A stretch of DNA of 64,000 bases from Kibdelosporangium banguiense (GTDB lineage: Bacteria > Actinomycetota > Actinomycetes > Mycobacteriales > Pseudonocardiaceae). The notes under the pieces are model-generated. The model did not search any database, was not told the DNA's origin, and worked only from the letters and a program-made list of their open reading frames with translations. Below, in pieces: positions 25,347 to 33,155 of the stretch (the first letter of the stretch is position 1; every line of letters begins with the position of its first letter). The stretch covers positions 7,825,203 through 7,889,202 of the forward strand of contig NZ_JAGINW010000001.1 in NCBI RefSeq assembly GCF_017876405.1. The letters run 5' to 3'. The position numbers and the translations under genes were made by a program.

Positions 25347-26993
25347 TTACCCCCGGGCAATCTGGTTGGCGTAGGCCGAAAGCCAGCTGGTATGTCCGTT
25401 ATGGACTACCGGGTCGGCGGGACGGCGGCGGGCGAGTTCGGCGTCGTCGACCAGAAGATCCACCCGGCGGGCGGTCAGGTCGATCGAGATCCGGTCGCCG
25501 TCGGCGACCAAACCGAGCGGGCCGGGCAGCGCTGCTTCGGGCCGCACCTCACCGACGACGATTCCCTTGTTCACCAACCCGGACAGCTGTCCGTCGGTCA
25601 CCACAGCCACATCCTCGGTCAGACCGGCGCCACCCAGTGCGAAAACGGTCTGGGAAGCCATGCCCATGCCAGGTGTGCCCACCGGGCCGAGTCCACGCAG
25701 GACCAGCACATCACCCGGCCGTACCACCGCGTTTTCGATGGCGGCGATCGCCGAGGGAGCATCGGTGAAAACGCGGGCCCGGCCCGTGAATACCGGCCTG
25801 CGATGCTCGGTGACCGAAAGCTTCACGATCGCCGAGTCGGGCGCGAGCGAGCCGCGAATGACCACAACGGTCGGATGCCCGCCGCGCGGATCGCGTAGCG
25901 GCCGGATGATCTTCTCGTCGTGGACCACGGCTCCGGCCACCCGCTCGGCCATCGTCTCCCCGGTGACTGTGATCGCTTCGCCGTGCACGACGTCGCCGAG
26001 TTGCTTGAGTACCGCGAGTGCGCCACCGGCGTCCTCGAACTGCTCGATGCTGTCCTCACCGTTGGGGCGCACCGCCGACAGCGGCCTGATGAAGTCCATA
26101 CAGGACTCGAACACCCGGTACACGTCGGCTTCGATACCCGCTTCACGGGCAATCGCCTGCAGGTGTTTGACCGTGTTGATCGAGCCGCTCACGGCAAGTA
26201 CGGACATCACCGCGTTCTCGAACGCGGCAGGGGTCAGGATCGTGCGTGGCCGGCGGTCCGCCAGCACAGCGGCCACGATCGCCGCGCCGCTCGCCCTGAC
26301 CGCCCGCCACATGGGCTCGCTGTTGGCTCGTACCGGAGTCGTGCCCGGCAACGTCATCCCGAGCGCTTCGGCGACGATGTGCATGGAGTTCGCCGTACCC
26401 ATCCCGGTGCACACCCCAGGACTGGTGATCGCGCGGGAACTCATGTCGCACAGGGCATCGACGGTGATACCGCCGGACGCGACCTGCCCCGCCCGAAGGA
26501 AGACCTCCTCGATGTCGACCCGTTCCCCGGTGTCGAGCCGTCCGCAGCTCTGGTAGCCACACGCCAGGATCAACGTCGGCACGTCGATGCGGGCGGCGGC
26601 CATCAGCTGGCCGGGAGTCGTCTTGTCACACGACGCGAGACAGACCATGCCGTCGAGCTGGGCGCCCTCGACCACGGCCTCGATGTCGGCCGCGACGAGG
26701 TCACGGCTGGACAGGACGTAACCGCCGCTCCCGCCGGCGCTCATGATGAAGTCCGTCGGTGCGACAGTGCGGATCTCGAAACCCACACCACCCGCGGCCT
26801 CAATGGATTCCTTGACCGCGGCGGCGATCGGGTCGAGGTGACTGAAGCACGGCGCGAGGCCGGACGACGAGTTCACGATCGCGATCTTGGGCTTGGCGAG
26901 GTCGTCGTCGGTGAGCCCGAGCGCGTGCCACTGCGTACGCCTGGTGGCCCAGCGCGGGCTGCCGACCGGGAAATTGCTGCGCAGCGGGCTCAT
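25347..26993 (-). CDS. IlvD/Edd-family Fe-S dehydratase
   Basis: 548 residues from the ATG at 26993, which overlaps the permease stop as ATGA; the same frame stays open far upstream only because it crosses the permease gene. Cluster cysteines are Cys49 (GLAPCFSHL), Cys122 (LASCDKTTPG) and Cys195 (GVCTGMGTANSMH), at the spacing of dihydroxy-acid dehydratases. Lys124, next to the Asp, is the Mg-binding residue. GMGMASQTVFALGGAGL and VVTDGQLSG near the C-terminus are also conserved. The family includes DHAD, 6-phosphogluconate and pentonate dehydratases. Its place in an import-linked operon favours a catabolic sugar- or hydroxy-acid role over valine/isoleucine synthesis. Confidence 0.9.
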   Translation of the reverse strand: MSPLRSNFPVGSPRWATRRTQWHALGLTDDDLAKPKIAIVNSSSGLAPCFSHLDPIAAAVKESIEAAGGVGFEIRTVAPTDFIMSAGGSGGYVLSSRDLVAADIEAVVEGAQLDGMVCLASCDKTTPGQLMAAARIDVPTLILACGYQSCGRLDTGERVDIEEVFLRAGQVASGGITVDALCDMSSRAITSPGVCTGMGTANSMHIVAEALGMTLPGTTPVRANSEPMWRAVRASGAAIVAAVLADRRPRTILTPAAFENAVMSVLAVSGSINTVKHLQAIAREAGIEADVYRVFESCMDFIRPLSAVRPNGEDSIEQFEDAGGALAVLKQLGDVVHGEAITVTGETMAERVAGAVVHDEKIIRPLRDPRGGHPTVVVIRGSLAPDSAIVKLSVTEHRRPVFTGRARVFTDAPSAIAAIENAVVRPGDVLVLRGLGPVGTPGMGMASQTVFALGGAGLTEDVAVVTDGQLSGLVNKGIVVGEVRPEAALPGPLGLVADGDRISIDLTARRVDLLVDDAELARRRPADPVVHNGHTSWLSAYANQIARG

Positions 26994-27772
26994 CGGCTCA
27001 CGTCCTGGCTGTAGACCGACTCGTGCCAGGGGATGAAGAACCGCTTGAGACCGTTGACGATGAAATACAGCACCAGCCCGAGCACCGACAGCAGGATGAT
27101 CACCGCGAACAGCGCGGGCGCGTCCAGGTCGTTGAGCGTGCGCACCACGAGGTATCCCAGTCCCTCGCTGCCGCCGAGGTACTCGCCGACGATCGTGCCG
27201 ATGATCGCGAAGACGATGCCGACCTCCATGCCGGCGAAGACGTACGGCATCGTGCTCTTGAGCTCGACGTGCTTGAACGTCTGCCAGCGGCTCGCGTTGA
27301 GGCTCTTCATCACGTCCCGCTGACCGGCCTCCACCGAACGCACGCCCAGCTGCACGTTGAGCATGATCGGGAAGAACGCGAGCATCGCGGACATGATCAC
27401 CTTGGAGGTCATCCCGAAGCCGAACCAGATCACGAACAGCGGGATCAGCGCCACCTTGGGCACGACCTGGGAGGCGACGATGAGCGGCCGCAGGGTGCGC
27501 TCCAGCCACGGCACCTTGCCCAGCACGACCCCCACCGCGACGCCGCACACGACCGCGATCAGGAACCCGCTGATCGTCTCCATGGCGGTGACCTGGGCGT
27601 GCTCCCACGTCTCCGGATCCCCTACCACCTCGACGAGGCTCTTCAGCACGGTGAGCGGCGGCGGCAGCACGAGTTCGGAGATGTCGAACACGCGGACGAA
27701 CACGTCCCAGGCGACGAAGAACACCAGCAGGATCAGCGGTGTGGTGAGCCAGGGAAGAAGTTTCCTGGACAT
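26990..27772 (-). CDS. ABC transporter permease, NitT/TauT (SsuC) type
   Basis: 260 residues with about six membrane helices (TPLILLVFFVAWDVFV at the N-terminus; FAVIILLSVLGLVLYFIV near the end). The ATPase-docking EAA region reads SLNASRWQTFKHVELKS (about 170-190). It pairs with the adjacent ATPase and the Tat-exported binding protein to form a complete importer. Three bases after the ATPase gene; overlaps the dehydratase start (ATGA). The substrate is presumably an organic acid processed by the downstream dehydratases. Confidence 0.93.
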   Translation of the reverse strand: MSRKLLPWLTTPLILLVFFVAWDVFVRVFDISELVLPPPLTVLKSLVEVVGDPETWEHAQVTAMETISGFLIAVVCGVAVGVVLGKVPWLERTLRPLIVASQVVPKVALIPLFVIWFGFGMTSKVIMSAMLAFFPIMLNVQLGVRSVEAGQRDVMKSLNASRWQTFKHVELKSTMPYVFAGMEVGIVFAIIGTIVGEYLGGSEGLGYLVVRTLNDLDAPALFAVIILLSVLGLVLYFIVNGLKRFFIPWHESVYSQDVSR

Positions 27773-27775
27773 GGT

Positions 27776-28612
27776 CTACTCCTCCTCGTCGAGCGCATGC
27801 CGCAGGTCGCGGACGATGGCGCCGAATCCAGGCTCGGTCTGCACGTCGATGTCGCGTGGCCGCTCGAAGTCCACTGCCGAGATCCGGTGGATCCGGCCCG
27901 GTCGCGGTGTCAGGTGCACCACCCGGTCACCCAGGAAGACCGCCTCGGTGATGTCGTGGGTGACGAAGACGACGGTCGCGTTGGTGGCCAGCGCGATGCG
28001 CTGCAGTTCGAGGTTCATCCGTTCCCTGGTCAGCGCGTCCAGCGCCCCGAACGGCTCATCCATCAGCAACAGCTTCGGCCTGGTGCTCAACGCGCGGGCG
28101 ATCGCGACCCGCTGGCGCATGCCGCCCGACAGCTCCCGCGGGTAGGACTTCTCGAATCCCGACAGGCCGACGAGGTCGGCGAGCTCGTGCACCCGGTCCA
28201 TCCGCTCCTGTTTGCCGTCGCCGCGCAACTTCATCGGCAGGGCGATGTTGTCGGCGACGGAGTACCACGGGAACAGGTTCGCCTCCTGGAAAACCACGCC
28301 CAGCTGGGACATCACGGACGAGTCCACTGTGGAGGCGTTCCAGAGCGACCGGCCCTCGACGAGGATCTGGCCTTGCGACGGGTTGACCAGACCGGCCAGC
28401 ATCCGCAGCAGCGTGGTCTTGCCGCAGCCCGACCGGCCGATCACCGATACGAACTCGCCGTCGCTGATGGTCAGGTCGATGCCGGACAGGGCCTGGGTAT
28501 GGGCCCGCTTGGTGTGGAACTGCTTGCCGACGCCGCGAAGTTCGAGCTTGGCGGCCGGGACGGCAGCGGAATTCGAGGTCTGTGCGAGCGTGCCGATATC
28601 GCGAGCCGTCAT
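27776..28612 (-). CDS. ABC transporter ATPase, NitT/TauT (SsuB) type
   Basis: 278 residues from the ATG at 28612 (ATGA overlap with the binding-protein gene). Walker A GRSGCGKTTLL, Q-loop VVFQEANLFPW, signature LSGGMRQRVAIARAL, Walker B LLLMDEPFGALD and switch His in VFVTHDITEAV. Typical SsuB/TauB length plus about 20 residues at each end. Energises uptake through the downstream permease. Confidence 0.95.
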   Translation of the reverse strand: MTARDIGTLAQTSNSAAVPAAKLELRGVGKQFHTKRAHTQALSGIDLTISDGEFVSVIGRSGCGKTTLLRMLAGLVNPSQGQILVEGRSLWNASTVDSSVMSQLGVVFQEANLFPWYSVADNIALPMKLRGDGKQERMDRVHELADLVGLSGFEKSYPRELSGGMRQRVAIARALSTRPKLLLMDEPFGALDALTRERMNLELQRIALATNATVVFVTHDITEAVFLGDRVVHLTPRPGRIHRISAVDFERPRDIDVQTEPGFGAIVRDLRHALDEEE

Positions 28613-29682
28613 GAGGGCCTTCCCGGCAGCAGGCTGTTGTCGATCCAGCTCGCGGCGTCGCCCCCGGTCTTGGCCAGACCCGCGGTGGTGAGCTCGGTGT
28701 ATCCGGCCGTCCACGCCGTCTTGTCGGTGACGAGCAACGGCTTGCTCGCGTCGGCACCGGTCCAGAGGTCACGCATCGTCGTCAGGCTCGCCTTGGCGAC
28801 CTTGTCGTCATCGAGCGTGCCGAAGTGGTACTTGCTGCGCAGTTGTTTGATGGTGTCGTCGAGTGCGTTGTCGGCCACCATCGCGGCCACCGCGTCCTTG
28901 ATCCCGGCCATGAAGGCCTTGAGGGTCTCCGCGTTCTTCTGGATGCCGTCCTTGGTGGCGACGTAGACCTGGGAATCCGATTTCACGATCTGGCCGGGGT
29001 CATAGACACCGGCGTCGTCGTTCTGAGCCAGCACCGCGTTGGCCGTGTCGATGCTGACCACGTAACCGGCGATACGGCCCTGCTGGACCAGGTTGAACGT
29101 TCCTGGCGTGAGCCCGACGACCTGACGCTTGGTCTGTTTGGGGTCGATCCCGGCGTTGGCCAGCACGAGTGAGACGACCTTGTCACTCGTCCCACCCTCC
29201 GACGGGACTCCCATCGTCTGGCCGATGAAGTCCTCAGGTTTGGCCAGCGTCCGATTGCGCTTGCTGTAGACGAAGCGCAACGACGAGCCCCGGGTGAGGG
29301 TGCCGATGTCGACGAACGGCTGGCCGGTCTCGGCGACCGCGGTCATCACGTCGATCTGGCCGAGCCGGGTGACGATCCCGCTGCCCGCCAGCAGCGTCTG
29401 CATCGCCTGGGGCGAACCTTTCACTGGTTGCAACGTCACGTCGAGCCCGTGGCGGGCGAAGTGGCCCCCGGCGACCGCGAGCAGTTCGGGCGCCAGTGAC
29501 AGGGTCTCCAGCGGCAGATAGCTCAGGAACGTGACCTTCTGGCCGTCCGCGGACCCGGCGGCGTCCGAGCCGCACGCGGTCAGCAGTGCCGGACCAGCCG
29601 CGGCAGCGGCCATGGTGAAGGCGGAACGCCTGAGGAACGACCTCCGGCTTAACGACGACAGTGTCTGTGAGTCCGTGGGCAC
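28609..29682 (-). CDS. ABC transporter solute-binding protein, Tat-exported lipoprotein
   Basis: 357 residues from the GTG at 29682, which has GGGAG 7 bases upstream. The ORF opens at a GTG at 29742 overlapping the IclR stop, but that start has no ribosome site and adds 20 residues before the signal. Twin-arginine motif SRRSFLRRSAFT (about 12-23) and lipobox LLTACGS. The mature domain has the NMT1/TauA layout (FLSYLPLETLSLAPELLAVA, GGHFARHGLDVTLQPVKGSP, GVPSEGGTSDKVV, AGYVVSIDTANAVL). Tat export suggests a prefolded binding protein. Component of the operon's NitT/TauT-type importer. Confidence 0.9.
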   Translation of the reverse strand: MPTDSQTLSSLSRRSFLRRSAFTMAAAAAGPALLTACGSDAAGSADGQKVTFLSYLPLETLSLAPELLAVAGGHFARHGLDVTLQPVKGSPQAMQTLLAGSGIVTRLGQIDVMTAVAETGQPFVDIGTLTRGSSLRFVYSKRNRTLAKPEDFIGQTMGVPSEGGTSDKVVSLVLANAGIDPKQTKRQVVGLTPGTFNLVQQGRIAGYVVSIDTANAVLAQNDDAGVYDPGQIVKSDSQVYVATKDGIQKNAETLKAFMAGIKDAVAAMVADNALDDTIKQLRSKYHFGTLDDDKVAKASLTTMRDLWTGADASKPLLVTDKTAWTAGYTELTTAGLAKTGGDAASWIDNSLLPGRPS

Positions 29683-29738
29683 GGTTTTTCTCCCGTCCAG
29701 CCACAACTCTGTGGCTTCGCTCACCCGAGACTCTGTGC

Positions 29739-30548
29739 TCACCGGATCAGAGACCAGCCACCTTTCCGGATATCGGAAGACAAGTACGGGTGAGTACGGG
29801 TGGGACGGCCACCGAGTTCGCGAGAGATCCCGCGTGCGGTGGCCTGGACGAGGTGCGCGACGCTCGGTCCGTGTGGCTCGGTGTGCGGCACGATCAGCGA
29901 CAGCGAGGCGACAATCTCGCTGCCCGGCCCGTAGATGGGCGCGGCCACCGAGACGTACGAGGGATTGATCTGCCGATCGCTGATGGCGTAGCCGTCGCGC
30001 CGGACGTCGGCAAGCACCTGCCGGAGCTCACGCCCATTCGAATAGGTCCACGATGTGAACGACTCCAGCGGTCCACGAAGGACCTCCTCCTGCAGTTCGA
30101 CCGGCGCGTGCGCAAGCAGCACCAAGCCGACCGCGGTGGCGTGCAGGGCGTAGCGGCCGCCCACCCGCGGGCGCTCGCCAGCGGTTTCGGGACTGACGAA
30201 CCGCTCGACGAAAACGACCTCGTCCTTCTCCCGCACGGCGAGGTGCACCCCGCGATGTGTTGTCTCGTAAAGGTCCTGCATGAACGGCAGGGCGATTCGT
30301 TGCAGCCCGACCGAACGCGGCGCGAGGGCCGCGACTTCCCAGAGCCGCAGCCCGATCCGGTAGCTGCCGGAGTCGTCGCGTTCGAGAGCGCCCCACTCAT
30401 GCAGTTCACTCACGATCCGGTGGGTCGTGGTCAGCGGTACCCCGGAACGGCGACTGAGCTCCGAGAGACTCAGGCCGGTCCCGGCTTCCTGGAAGGTGTC
30501 GAGGATCCGCAGCGCACGCCGGAGAACCGATCGCCGTTCGTCTACCAT
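29739..30548 (-). CDS. IclR-family transcriptional regulator
   Basis: 269 residues. N-terminal winged HTH: LRRALRILDTFQEAGTGLSL, ELSRRSGVPLTTTHRIVSEL. The C-terminal effector domain has IALPFMQDLYETTHRGVHLA, GGRYALHATAVGLVLLAHAP, YAISDRQINPSYVSVAAPIY. ATG at 30548 chosen; a GTG two codons earlier is possible. It heads the operon and probably controls it in response to the substrate or a product. A 15-base dyad, GGATT-N5-AATCC, lies 19 bases upstream of the start and could be its autoregulatory site. Confidence 0.93.
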   Translation of the reverse strand: MVDERRSVLRRALRILDTFQEAGTGLSLSELSRRSGVPLTTTHRIVSELHEWGALERDDSGSYRIGLRLWEVAALAPRSVGLQRIALPFMQDLYETTHRGVHLAVREKDEVVFVERFVSPETAGERPRVGGRYALHATAVGLVLLAHAPVELQEEVLRGPLESFTSWTYSNGRELRQVLADVRRDGYAISDRQINPSYVSVAAPIYGPGSEIVASLSLIVPHTEPHGPSVAHLVQATARGISRELGGRPTRTHPYLSSDIRKGGWSLIR

Positions 30549-30566
30549 GGACACCGCCTTGCCCTA

Positions 30567-30581
30567 GGATTTCGCCAATCC
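30567..30581. promoter_or_regulatory. Candidate IclR operator GGATT-N5-AATCC
   Basis: Inverted repeat with 5-base perfect arms in the 62-base gap between the IclR gene and the response-regulator stop. Length and position match IclR-type sites, but only one copy is present. Confidence 0.35.
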
Positions 30582-30610
30582 AGGACCAGTCTCGCACCGC
30601 AGGCGCGTCC

Positions 30611-31303
30611 TCAGCCCGATTCGTACCGCAGGAGCCCGGCGTCGTGGGCCAGAATGGCGGCCTGGACGCGGTTGGCGCAGCCCAGTTTGGTCAGAATCCG
30701 GCTCACGTGCACCTTCACCGTGCCCGATGCCAGGCCCAGGTGCTGGCCGATTTCGGCGTTCGCCAGGCCGTGTCCCATCGTCACGAGTACGTCGCGCTCG
30801 CGGTTGGTGAGAACGGCCAGTCGTCGCCGGGCCTGGGCCACGCGGCCCGTGTCGGCCTCGGCTGAGCCGGCGGCGAGGTACTGGTTGATGACCTGGCGGG
30901 CGACCTGGTTGGACAGCACCGCGTCGCCGGATTTCGCGGCCCGCACGGCGTGCAGGATTCGGGCCGGTTCGGTGTCCTTGAGCAGGAAACCGGCGGCTCC
31001 GGCGCGTAGTGCCCGTGCGACGTTCGCCTCGTCGCCGAACGTCGTGAGCATGATGACCCGCACCTTCGGCGCGATCCGGCCGATCTCCTCGGCCGCGGCC
31101 AGACCGTCCATATTGGGCATCCGGATGTCCACCAGCGCCACGTCGACCGGCTGGCGGCGGACGACCTCGATCGCCTCGGCGCCGTCAGCGGCCTCGGCCA
31201 CCACCTCGATGTCGTCGGCTTGGCCGAGCAGCAGCGCGGCGCCCACGCGCAGCAGCGGCTCGTCATCGGCCAGCAGCACGCGGATTCGCGTCGACTCGTT
31301 CAC
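30611..31303 (-). CDS. NarL/LuxR-type response regulator
   Basis: 230 residues. Receiver domain with LLADDEPLLR (acidic pocket), phospho-acceptor Asp59 in VALVDIRMPNMDG, Thr in MLTTFGDE and Lys in GFLLKDTEP. C-terminal GerE HTH: LTNRERDVLVTMGHGLANAEIG, then GTVKVHVSRILTKLGCANRVQ. Six bases after the kinase gene, so they form one operon and a phosphorelay pair. Targets are unknown; the downstream IclR operon is one possibility. Confidence 0.95.
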   Translation of the reverse strand: MNESTRIRVLLADDEPLLRVGAALLLGQADDIEVVAEAADGAEAIEVVRRQPVDVALVDIRMPNMDGLAAAEEIGRIAPKVRVIMLTTFGDEANVARALRAGAAGFLLKDTEPARILHAVRAAKSGDAVLSNQVARQVINQYLAAGSAEADTGRVAQARRRLAVLTNRERDVLVTMGHGLANAEIGQHLGLASGTVKVHVSRILTKLGCANRVQAAILAHDAGLLRYESG

Positions 31304-31309
31304 CTCGGG

Positions 31310-32908
31310 TCAGCCCTCCGGGCCCTGCACGGGAAACGACACTTTCTCCACCAGACGGTCCGCGACGAAACAGAATCGGTAGACCTCCACGACCTGCCCT
31401 TCCGGTCCGTTGGTGGCAGGGGCGTAGGTGCAGGTGCTGCCGGGCGGTGGGGGCGCCTCGCCGACCGTGGTGGCGGGGGCGGTCGGTGAACTCGTCCCGA
31501 ACACCCCCTCCACATCCCTGGACGAAACGCCCAGCGTGAGACTGACCAACGGGTCCTCGGCCGGCGGGTCCTCGATCAGCGGGATGAGCGGCGCGCCCAC
31601 GGCCACGACCACCAGGAGCAAGCCGGCCACCGCGGCCGGACCGCCCACCATGAGCAGTCCAGTTGCCAACCGGCTTGTCATGCGGTCCGGCGGCATCGGA
31701 TCCCGGGGCCGTGGGAACGGTTCTGCCACGGCGAGCGGCGTGCCGCCCAGCACGGGCATGGTCGCCGCGACAGCGAATCCGCCCTCCGGTGCCGGTCCGG
31801 CCGACAGCGTGCCGCCGAGCAGCCCGACGCGTTCCCGCAGACCCACCAGCCCGCGTCCGGTGCCCGGCAGACGCTCGACGACGGTTCTCGTTGGCTCAGG
31901 CCCGTTGCACACCCGCACGGCCAGTTGCTCGGCCGAGTGGTCGATGGTCACCGTCACGGGCGCGGCGGCCGCGTGTTTGTGCACGTTGGTCAGCGCCTCT
32001 CGCACCACGCGATGCAATGCGCGGCCCAGCGCGGACGGAGCGTCGACCAGATCGGGGCCGCGCCAGTCGAGCGTGACGGCGATCCCCGCGGAACGGGAGG
32101 AGGCGACAAGCTCCGTGATGTCCGCCCGCGTCCCGGTAGTGCTGGTCGCCTGCGGAGACCCGTCGGACAAGGTGCCAAGCGACAGCCGCAACTCGTTCAG
32201 GGCGCCGCGGGCGGCGGTACGAACATGGTTCGCGGCCTCGTGGAGCGTCTGGTCCTTGCCGGTCGCGGCCGTCTCCAGGGCGCCGGAGAACATGGCGATC
32301 AGGCTCAGCCGGTGGCCGAGCTGGTCGTGTATCTCGCCGGCGATCCGCGAACGCTCTCGCAGCCGTGCCTCCGACTCGGCCAGATGCCGGGCCTGGGCCA
32401 GAAAGTCCGCCCGGTCCCGCAACGCGGTGACCAACCGGGCTTGCTGAGCCTGCGACAGGCCGACGAGCGCGGGTATCGCAACGCACATCACCGTCGAGAC
32501 CGTGGTCACCACGACGACATAGCGCCAGTGACTCGGGGGATGGATCAGCAGTACGACCCCGACCGGGAGCAGCGCGGCGGCGCCAAGGGCCACCAAGCGC
32601 CTGCTGGCTGTCCGGAGCTTTCCCGCCGCCGTGTACGCGGCGGCCGCCAACGCGACTCCGGTCTCCGGGAACGCGCCGAACAGCACCGCGGCACCCAGCA
32701 GCGCCGGCATGGTCAACGCCCGTCGTGACAGCACCACCAGCGCCGCAGCGCAGACGACTGTCACGTCGGGCGTCGAGTCCAGCGCCTCCGACCAGCCCCA
32801 CATGGGCATCAGGTCGATCAGACTCAGCGTCACCACGACTACCGAGCCGACGAGCAGCAGTTCGGTCACCACCGTGGACGGCCGCAACCGCGCCACCATA
32901 TTCCTCAT
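31310..32908 (-). CDS. NarL-type sensor histidine kinase with exported C-terminal domain
   Basis: 532 residues from the ATG at 32908 (GGGAG, 5-base spacing); the frame opens at 33088 without a start signal. Membrane helices about 14-32, 49-60, 66-95, 106-122 and 130-150. HisKA_3 dimerisation helix with His194 (RIAGEIHDQLGH), HATPase N-box VREALTNVHKHA and G-box GTGRGLVGLRERV, ending near residue 388. Unusually, a further membrane helix (about 413-445) follows, then an outside tail of about 85 residues with SLTLGVSSRDVEGVFGTSSP, Cys493 and Cys513, reminiscent of SmpA/BamE or BLIP-like folds. The tail may sense a ligand or be held by a disulfide. Partner of the response regulator 6 bases downstream. 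Confidence 0.9.
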   Translation of the reverse strand: MRNMVARLRPSTVVTELLLVGSVVVVTLSLIDLMPMWGWSEALDSTPDVTVVCAAALVVLSRRALTMPALLGAAVLFGAFPETGVALAAAAYTAAGKLRTASRRLVALGAAALLPVGVVLLIHPPSHWRYVVVVTTVSTVMCVAIPALVGLSQAQQARLVTALRDRADFLAQARHLAESEARLRERSRIAGEIHDQLGHRLSLIAMFSGALETAATGKDQTLHEAANHVRTAARGALNELRLSLGTLSDGSPQATSTTGTRADITELVASSRSAGIAVTLDWRGPDLVDAPSALGRALHRVVREALTNVHKHAAAAPVTVTIDHSAEQLAVRVCNGPEPTRTVVERLPGTGRGLVGLRERVGLLGGTLSAGPAPEGGFAVAATMPVLGGTPLAVAEPFPRPRDPMPPDRMTSRLATGLLMVGGPAAVAGLLLVVVAVGAPLIPLIEDPPAEDPLVSLTLGVSSRDVEGVFGTSSPTAPATTVGEAPPPPGSTCTYAPATNGPEGQVVEVYRFCFVADRLVEKVSFPVQGPEG

Positions 32909-33107
32909 GGCACTCCCGATGGGCTCGCCGACCGGCCACGGCGGCGGGACACCGCGAGTTGAAATCCTTAGTGGACGGTCAGCTTGGTCGACACGACGGA
33001 GTACACGGAAATCGTTGTGCAGGAAGCAACCGATCTCCTGCTCAAAGATCGACTCCACCATATCAGGCGGAAACCGCCGGTTTGCCACGACCGGGATCAG
33101 GCCATAT

Positions 33108-33145
33108 CCGATATGTCCTTCGGCCTATGCCGAAGGACATATCGG
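33108..33145 (-). terminator. Strong hairpin between capsule operon and sensor-kinase gene
   Basis: Perfect 17-bp stem (33108-33124 with 33129-33145) with 4-base loop CTAT, 10 bases past the stop of the leftward NlpC-like gene. No T-run. Most likely the terminator of the capsule operon. The rest of the gap (32909-33107) holds a small GGCGG-AAA-CCGCC hairpin at about 33067-33079 and presumably the kinase promoter. Confidence 0.75.
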
Positions 33146-33155
33146 GCATCAGGAA

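Noticed and set aside
25347..27608. A 753-codon frame covering dehydratase and permease
   Set aside because: The first 205 codons are antisense-like nonsense overlapping the permease; the real start is ATG 26993 with ATGA coupling.
27023..28966. Long plus-strand ORF (647 codons) opposite the ABC transporter genes
   Set aside because: His/Arg/Asp-rich composition typical of the antisense of high-GC coding DNA; no start signal or domains.
30611..32908. Two-component genes as regulators of the capsule operon
   Set aside because: Adjacent but separated from it by a strong hairpin, and no shared site was seen; kept as separate units.
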